A DNA stretch of 64,000 nucleotides from assembly GCA_905193225.1 (NCBI GenBank), contig CAJJNV010000008.1, forward strand, positions 13,685 through 77,684. Reading direction: 5' to 3'. The translations under genes and the position numbers were made by a program. Under the pieces are notes generated by a model, which was given only the letters and a program-made list of their open reading frames with translations, was not told the DNA's origin and made no database searches. Shown here piece after piece: positions 58,989-64,000 of this stretch; positions within the stretch are counted from its first letter, which is position 1; each line of letters opens with the position of its first letter. Origin of the DNA: an uncultured Oscillospiraceae bacterium (GTDB lineage: Bacteria; Bacillota; Clostridia; Oscillospirales; Acutalibacteraceae).

Positions 58989-59678
58989 TTAATCGCGCCA
59001 GCCCATTCCCCAAGGAAGCGGATCAGGCCAAGAGAAGGTTCTAAGACCCACCGCCGACTGCAGCGCCAGCAAAGCATCATGCAAATCTACGCACCAATCC
59101 TGATTAACGTCATACTCTACACTTGCATACGCATCCACAGGAACATCTCTCAGTCCCACATAGACCTGCAAAATATTCAGCGCGTTCTCACAGGTATAAT
59201 TAACAACATTTCTTTTTATGGGATAATCCCATTTATATTCCATTTTAGACACTTCGTCCATTTCGGCTATACGATATATCTGTTCTTTATCAAGCACAAC
59301 ATACTCGCCATGTGACCACCACAGTTCTACTATTCTGTCATCGGCAGTCAGTCCGGCTTTAGCCATAAAATCATTTTGATATTTGATGTAAGCGTCTTTT
59401 TGAAACAATGCATGAAAATGCTCAAAATTATTATATGTGTTCTGATCGATATCTTTTTCCCAAAGTTCCTTGGCTTGACGTCTTATTTCGTCGTCGTCAA
59501 TATTCAAAACTACAAAAACGCCGAATTTGCCATCGGGATTTTCTTCCATTCCCGAAATCAGATTCTCAGTGATTTTTTCACTAACCGTCTGCGTTTCGGC
59601 CGATGCTGCCTGCAGGGGGCACAAAAGCAGCACGGCAGCCAGCAGCAGGCTTATTATTTTTGTCTTTTTAGCAAACAT
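58989..59678 (-). CDS. Dockerin-bearing subtilase-propeptide-like protein 1
   Basis: The 229-residue product has a signal peptide (1-27), a domain of about 105 residues (about 45-150) and a C-terminal dockerin (about 155-220). The middle domain, from 'DGKFGVFVVLNIDDDEI' to 'DEVSKMEYKWD', aligns with the N-terminal propeptide of the subtilase at 61317: 'FMAKAGLTADDRIVELWW' with 'IFSRLGLSDEAIIESELQ', and 'YVVLDKEQIYRIAEMDEV' with 'YIVNIAKSDIERLAKNPKV'. The first dockerin repeat has lost its calcium loop ('YTCENALNILQVYVGL'); the second keeps it ('DVNQDWCVDLHDALLALQ'). A propeptide-type protease inhibitor or folding helper bound to the same complex as the protease is inferred. Confidence 0.82.
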   Translation of the reverse strand: MFAKKTKIISLLLAAVLLLCPLQAASAETQTVSEKITENLISGMEENPDGKFGVFVVLNIDDDEIRRQAKELWEKDIDQNTYNNFEHFHALFQKDAYIKYQNDFMAKAGLTADDRIVELWWSHGEYVVLDKEQIYRIAEMDEVSKMEYKWDYPIKRNVVNYTCENALNILQVYVGLRDVPVDAYASVEYDVNQDWCVDLHDALLALQSAVGLRTFSWPDPLPWGMGWRD

Positions 59679-59725
59679 AATTTATATCTCCGTTTGTTTG
59701 TAAATATATTTGCGCATAAATAATA
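59679..59725 (-). repeat. Conserved 5' flank shared by the small dockerin genes
   Basis: The bases before the start (ttacaaacaaacggagatat aaatt, read on the minus strand) recur almost unchanged before the paralogues at 60430-60460 and 61242-61290. The signal-peptide codons are also nearly identical. This points to recent gene duplication and provides the ribosome site CGGAGG in two of the copies and CGGAGA here. Confidence 0.75.
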
Positions 59726-59739
59726 ATTCTGCTTTTGTA

Positions 59740-60429
59740 TTATTCGAAATAATCCCAACCGAATGGCAACGGATCGGGCACATATACCGTTCTCAGGCCT
59801 ACTGCCGATTGAAGCGCCTTCAATGCATCAGACACATCAATTGTACCGTCTAAATCCAAATCATATATATGACCCAAAATTATTGAATTGCTTACCCCTA
59901 CAGCAACCTGTAAAATTTTCAGTGCATCCTCACAGGTGAATTTTTCAACTCTTGTTCTTATGGGGTCAGACCAGTAATACTCGAAATATTGCACCTCATC
60001 CATTTGTGCCATACGGTATATCTGTTCTTTATTCACCATAACAAATACGCCCTCTGCCCACCAGAGCTTTATTATCCGATCCTGTTCGGTCAAGCCTACT
60101 TTAGCCATAAAGTCAGACTGTGTTTTTTCAAAAACGCTCTTCTTAAAAAAGTAATGAAATTTGCTGCCTTCATCGGTAAAGCGATTGGCAGTAGTGTCAA
60201 TTTCCTTTCCCCATGCCTTTTCGGCTTGACGCTTTATTTCATCACGATCAATATCCAAAGCCACAAATATTCCAAATTTGCCATCGGGATATTTTTCAAT
60301 ATCCTCAAGTAAATATTTCCCTAATTTCTCTTCAGGCGTCTTTGTTTCGGCCGATGCTGCCTGAATGGGGCATAAAAGCAGCACGGCAGCCAGCAGCAGG
60401 CTTATTATTTTTGTCTTTTTAGCAAACAT
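59740..60429 (-). CDS. Dockerin-bearing subtilase-propeptide-like protein 2
   Basis: This 229-residue paralogue shares the signal peptide almost residue for residue. Its middle domain reads 'DGKFGIFVALDIDRDEI' to 'DEVQYFEYYWSD', with the conserved 'FMAKVGLTEQDRIIKLWWAE' and 'NKEQIYRMAQM' blocks that also match the subtilase propeptide. The dockerin first half lacks calcium ligands ('FTCEDALKILQVAVGV'), while the second is canonical ('DLDLDGTIDVSDALKALQ'). The insert before the second helix is longer and more charged than in the other copies. Its C terminus is nearly identical to that of the partial gene at the window end. Confidence 0.82.
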   Translation of the reverse strand: MFAKKTKIISLLLAAVLLLCPIQAASAETKTPEEKLGKYLLEDIEKYPDGKFGIFVALDIDRDEIKRQAEKAWGKEIDTTANRFTDEGSKFHYFFKKSVFEKTQSDFMAKVGLTEQDRIIKLWWAEGVFVMVNKEQIYRMAQMDEVQYFEYYWSDPIRTRVEKFTCEDALKILQVAVGVSNSIILGHIYDLDLDGTIDVSDALKALQSAVGLRTVYVPDPLPFGWDYFE

Positions 60430-60578
60430 AATTTATACCTCCGTTTGTTTGTTTATATGTTTTATAATTCTATATTGGAATTTTGCTTTTTCTTTTTAGG
60501 AATATTATTTAAATGATTTACAAACCCGCAAATACGGCTTTCAAACAAGTTCTGTCATTCTTGATATGCAAGTTTATC

Positions 60579-61241
60579 TTATTCCGGAAATGCCATACCC
60601 TCCGGCCAGGATATAGTTCTCAGACCCACCGCCGACTGCAATGCCAGTAACGCATCAAATGTATCCACTGACCAATCTTGATTCACATCAAAATACGGAC
60701 CTTCATTAGATGACACCAATCCCACTGCCGCCTGTAAAATTCTCAGGGCATCCTCACAAGTATATTTATAAACACACATCTTTATAGGATACGTGCTAAA
60801 GAAACGTAAAAATTTTACTTGATCCATTTCAGCTATACGATATATCTGTTCTTTATCAAGCACAACATACTCGCCAAGTGCCCACCACAGTTTCATTATT
60901 CTGTCTTCGGCAGTCAAGCCGGCTTCGGATAAAAAATCATCTTCATATTCGATACAAAAATTTTTTTCATAAACTGCAGCAAAGTGATTAAAATCATCTT
61001 TGTTCGGATCGGTATCTTTTTCCCAAATTTCTCTGGCTTGGCGTTTTATTTCGTCGTTGTCAAGATCTAAAATTACATACACTCCAAACTTTTCGTCGGG
61101 ATTCTGCTCAATTTGTTCGATTAAATTTGCTTCAATTTTTTCATTTAGCGTCTTTGTTTCGGCCGATGCTGCCTGCAGGGGGCATAAAAGCAGCACGACA
61201 GCCAGCAGCAGGCTTATTATTCTTGTCTTTTTAGCAAACAT
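60579..61241 (-). CDS. Dockerin-bearing subtilase-propeptide-like protein 3
   Basis: This 220-residue paralogue lies directly behind the subtilase gene (75 bases). Its middle domain, 'DEKFGVYVILDLDNDEI' to 'DQVKFLRFFSTY', gives the clearest alignment with the subtilase propeptide: 'LSEAGLTAEDRIMKLWWA' against 'FSRLGLSDEAIIESELQA', and 'VVLDKEQIYRIAEMDQV' against 'IVNIAKSDIERLAKNPKV'. The dockerin again has a first repeat without calcium ligands ('YTCEDALRILQAAVGL') and a second with them ('DVNQDWSVDTFDALLALQ'). CGGAGG precedes the ATG. Confidence 0.82.
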   Translation of the reverse strand: MFAKKTRIISLLLAVVLLLCPLQAASAETKTLNEKIEANLIEQIEQNPDEKFGVYVILDLDNDEIKRQAREIWEKDTDPNKDDFNHFAAVYEKNFCIEYEDDFLSEAGLTAEDRIMKLWWALGEYVVLDKEQIYRIAEMDQVKFLRFFSTYPIKMCVYKYTCEDALRILQAAVGLVSSNEGPYFDVNQDWSVDTFDALLALQSAVGLRTISWPEGMAFPE

Positions 61242-61316
61242 AATTTATACCTCCGTTTGTTTGTATATATATTTGCGCACAAATAATTGTTCTTTTTTAG
61301 AATTATATCAATTTAA

Positions 61317-63773
61317 TCAAAATGTTCCGGCAACGATCTGCGAAACCTTCAAGGCATCGGTTGTATTTACGGTGCCGTCTCCGTTAACATCGGCAAGGAA
61401 CTTCTGCAAACGCGAGAATGTTCTTTGTCCCGTGGCATATTCCAAAACCATCTGCGAATCCTCGCTCTCGAATGTACCGCTTAAATTCACATCGCCCTTT
61501 TGATAGGCAACCGGCTCAAGATACCATTGCCGATAGTTATCCGACGCCGCCAGCGAATGAACCCATGCAGCCAAAGCTCCGCTTGCCGAAGAATTGTTGT
61601 TTATGCACAATATACTGGCCGTCGACGCATCACGTATGGCAACGGCATCATCGTGATCATTGGTACTTGGCGTACCAATCACGGTCAGTGCTCCGGAGCC
61701 TGAGCTTGTCACGGCCTTTTTATAGTCACCGCTGATTGTCGATCCAACGGCCAACGCCTTGTCCTCGCCAACCGATGAAATGCTTCCGTTCTCCAAAATC
61801 CACTGTTGAGACGCTCCCCCTGCGAACGCTTGCTGGGTAACGCTGCTGCCCGAGGTCAGATACAGTCCTGTCGCCTTGTTTTTGAGATAATATACGCCCT
61901 CGGCCGTATCGGTATATTGGTATCTGCCCTTGTCGATAGAAAACGCATATGCATATCTGACGGAAAGTCTCGAATCGAGGTCGTCCCGCTGGGCAGAAAT
62001 TGTATAATTTGAATTTGTCGAAGACGGGGTTATATACACCATTTCGGTTGAGGAATCGGATTTATACGAATCGCCCACCGATCTGCCGTTGTTCGTCACC
62101 CATAAACACAGATCTGTTTTAGAGGCGGGTGTGCTTCTGTTTACGGGATTGACCGACCATGCCAGGCTGATATTCAATCCGGTTGAACCATAGGCGGGTT
62201 GATTGATTCTTATTCTTTCCCGCTCGGTTGTGCTGCCAAGGGTACGCACGCCATAGTGGCGACTGCCGGCAATGGCGATTGCCTTATAGGGATCAATAGC
62301 TCCCGCTCCCTGATGGGCGGTTAATCCGCTTGCCATATTTTCCGCAGGATCGCCGGAGGAAGGCGTAACCTTTCGGTGGCAGGAGGCCATAAGAATGGCT
62401 TTGACCGCTTCGGGCTGGGCTGCAAGGGACGGCCGCAGCTCATAAAGCAAGGCAATTGTTCCGGTCACAAAGGGGGCGGCAAAACTGGTTCCCTTTTGGT
62501 TCATATTTAGCATATCACTGTCTACGCATGATTGGGCAGCAATAAAATCCGGCTTAAAACATCCGCTTCCTTTATAATAGTTGCTGTTTTGAAACATAAC
62601 ATCATCGGACTGATCGGTTGTGCCCTGATTATAGAACCCTCCGGTGGTTATTACATTATACGCCATTCCGGGAGAGGATACCGCGTCGTGGTCATTTCCC
62701 GCCGACTTGACCACCAAAAGCTTATTTTGGCTGACAACATAATCCATATAAATTTCTAATGCATTATATGATTCTGTCCTTTCATTGGTATCATATATAG
62801 ACATATTTGCAATCTTAACGCCTGCATCTGATAAACCTAAAACACCACCGATTATACTTCCGGAAGAAGAATATATGCTTGCGCCAAGTGCAACGCCTTC
62901 GGTACCGGCAGCAATTCTTGCAACATTTGTAGAATGATAATGATACCCAACGTTTGAAGGTTCAACATAAGTAATTCTTGAAACGTCGATCTCAACATCC
63001 GACTTAACCTTCCCCATATCAATTATTCCGAGCTTGACACCGCTTCCGGTCAGGCCGGTTTCGGTGCGTATTCGGCTCAAATTACTTGCAGCCATTACCC
63101 TTGGTATTGTATTCAATGGTGAAAAGGTGTCATCATATTCATCTTCAGGAGCCAATACCTCGTCTTTATAATAAAGAATAGAAGTGACCTTCGGATTTTT
63201 TGCCAGTCTTTCGATATCGCTTTTTGCTATGTTAACAATATAAACCGGGGCCTGCAGCTCGGATTCTATTATCGCTTCGTCCGAAAGGCCGAGTCTTGAA
63301 AAGATAGACTGGTTCTTTTGCCTAAGCATATCCTTCTGCACCGTGCGAAGCTCATCGATATATGTATCAACCCTTTGTGCCTCTAACCTTCGGGCGGGCT
63401 CGGTCTTTTCAAGATACTCCCGGAACTCGGACTTTACCGAAATTTTTTCGGCGGTTTCCGCCTGATCCAGGTTCGAAATGCTCATTGCAAGCTGGTCAGG
63501 AATCGGCTCATCTATTACCTCAAGGTCGCTTTCTTTTAAACCTGTGTTTTCATACACCTTTTGCACTGCGGCATCCTGATCAATATCCTCCATCCAAAGC
63601 CACACCGGGATTGTATCGTCGAGCTGCTGCATATTTTCGAGTATATACGGGTCGACCTTTACCTGCCAATTTTCTTCTTCAGGCAAATTTGTTACACCAT
63701 AAGCTGTTGTATTAAAAATAGTAAAAACCGAAAGCAATATAACCAAAACTTTTTTTATAAAATGTTTTTTCAT
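61317..63773 (-). CDS. Secreted subtilisin-like (S8) serine protease with ricin-type lectin domain and dockerin
   Basis: The 818-residue product starts at ATG 63773 after GAGGATG. Order: signal peptide (1-25), a propeptide of about 200 residues, the S8 catalytic domain with Asp ('KLGIIDMGKVKSD', about 250), His ('YHYHSTNVARIAAG', about 277) and Ser ('GTSFAAPFVTGTIALL', about 430), a beta domain, a ricin-type trefoil region ('YYLKNKATGLYLTSG', 'QQWILENGS', 'RQWYLEPV', about 629-750) and a C-terminal dockerin ('DVNLSGTFESEDSQMVLE', 'DVNGDGTVNTTDALKVSQ'). The HGTHV motif is altered to HSTNV, still with the histidine. The propeptide resembles the neighbouring small proteins. It probably degrades protein substrates or processes partners within the surface complex. 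Confidence 0.88.
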   Translation of the reverse strand: MKKHFIKKVLVILLSVFTIFNTTAYGVTNLPEEENWQVKVDPYILENMQQLDDTIPVWLWMEDIDQDAAVQKVYENTGLKESDLEVIDEPIPDQLAMSISNLDQAETAEKISVKSEFREYLEKTEPARRLEAQRVDTYIDELRTVQKDMLRQKNQSIFSRLGLSDEAIIESELQAPVYIVNIAKSDIERLAKNPKVTSILYYKDEVLAPEDEYDDTFSPLNTIPRVMAASNLSRIRTETGLTGSGVKLGIIDMGKVKSDVEIDVSRITYVEPSNVGYHYHSTNVARIAAGTEGVALGASIYSSSGSIIGGVLGLSDAGVKIANMSIYDTNERTESYNALEIYMDYVVSQNKLLVVKSAGNDHDAVSSPGMAYNVITTGGFYNQGTTDQSDDVMFQNSNYYKGSGCFKPDFIAAQSCVDSDMLNMNQKGTSFAAPFVTGTIALLYELRPSLAAQPEAVKAILMASCHRKVTPSSGDPAENMASGLTAHQGAGAIDPYKAIAIAGSRHYGVRTLGSTTERERIRINQPAYGSTGLNISLAWSVNPVNRSTPASKTDLCLWVTNNGRSVGDSYKSDSSTEMVYITPSSTNSNYTISAQRDDLDSRLSVRYAYAFSIDKGRYQYTDTAEGVYYLKNKATGLYLTSGSSVTQQAFAGGASQQWILENGSISSVGEDKALAVGSTISGDYKKAVTSSGSGALTVIGTPSTNDHDDAVAIRDASTASILCINNNSSASGALAAWVHSLAASDNYRQWYLEPVAYQKGDVNLSGTFESEDSQMVLEYATGQRTFSRLQKFLADVNGDGTVNTTDALKVSQIVAGTF

Positions 63774-63872
63774 ACAAACATCCTCATTTTTTTCTGTTTT
63801 AGGATTAAATCTCGTCAGGGAGAATAGTAAAGCAAGCTTTAAAACCATTCGCATCTGTCATATTTATTTGTA

Positions 63873-64000
63873 TCATTCTTCATAATCCATACCAAATGGC
63901 AACGGATCTGGTACATATACCGTTCTCAGGCCTACTGCCGACTGGAGCGCCTTCAATGCATCAGACACATCAATTGTACCGTCTAAATCCAAATCATATA
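63873..64000 (-). CDS. Dockerin-bearing propeptide-like protein 4, 3' end only
   Basis: Only 42 C-terminal residues are in the window. They read 'YDLDLDGTIDVSDALKAL' followed by 'QSAVGLRTVYVPDPLPFG' and 'MDYEE', nearly identical to the end of the paralogue at 59740. The gene therefore very probably encodes another member of the family, placing copies on both sides of the subtilase gene. The propeptide-like part lies outside the window. Confidence 0.75.
   Translation of the reverse strand, partial: YDLDLDGTIDVSDALKALQSAVGLRTVYVPDPLPFGMDYEE

Overview
The window comes from a spore-forming, meso-diaminopimelate-type member of the Clostridia, most likely an uncultured Oscillospirales/Ruminococcaceae gut or rumen bacterium. 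The support is a spoVT and a ylbJ homologue, a MurE with the DNPR motif, T-box control of thrS, low-GC Gram-positive promoters, and at least ten proteins carrying type I dockerins. The organism therefore builds a cellulosome-like surface complex, although no scaffoldin or cohesin lies in this window. I see no rRNA, tRNA, CRISPR array, prophage or insertion sequence.

Layout. 1-2.5 kb: two dockerin-bearing SGNH esterase-type proteins. 3-5.7 kb: a DUF4830 protein, HPr, and trmD-rimM. 6.2-11.6 kb: a small membrane protein and an MMPL/RND exporter with a coiled-coil partner and a TetR regulator. 11.7-25.1 kb: a long minus-strand division and cell-wall cluster (mraZ, rsmH, ftsL, PASTA-type PBP, murE, mraY, ftsW, murG, murA, ftsQ, then ftsZ with its own promoter). 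It lacks murC, murD and murF. 25.3-29.8 kb: a 1495-residue modular dockerin protein. 30-36 kb: ylbJ and a T-box operon, thrS-yqeG-nfo-like-M24 peptidase. 36-42.3 kb: an MFS transporter with a DeoR regulator, trmO, and a CsoR-controlled copper ATPase fused to a CopZ-like domain. 42.5-50.2 kb: an O-antigen-ligase-like protein, a three-gene flavin/iron-sulfur complex that resembles the Stn-type transhydrogenase, and an E2-acyltransferase-like protein without the catalytic histidine. 50.3-57.5 kb: a dockerin-bearing amidase, an interrupted gene, and a coupled pair of paralogous surface proteins (one lipoprotein, one with an internal dockerin). 58-64 kb: spoVT, then a dockerin-bearing subtilisin-like protease among three complete and at least one partial small dockerin proteins.

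The most interesting system is that last region. The small proteins have a signal peptide, a domain that aligns with the propeptide of the neighbouring subtilase, and an atypical C-terminal dockerin. They look like complex-tethered propeptide-type inhibitors or folding helpers for a complex-tethered protease. I know of no description of such a system.

Two other themes recur. One is a family of 139-141 bp intergenic elements whose inverted-repeat ends carry covarying hairpins (three copies). The other is a set of degenerate short-period tandem repeats (12, 15, 17, 18, 23 and 31 bp) at gene ends and in leaders. One lies in the predicted 530-base leader of the amidase gene; another is an exactly phased 18 bp array behind copA.
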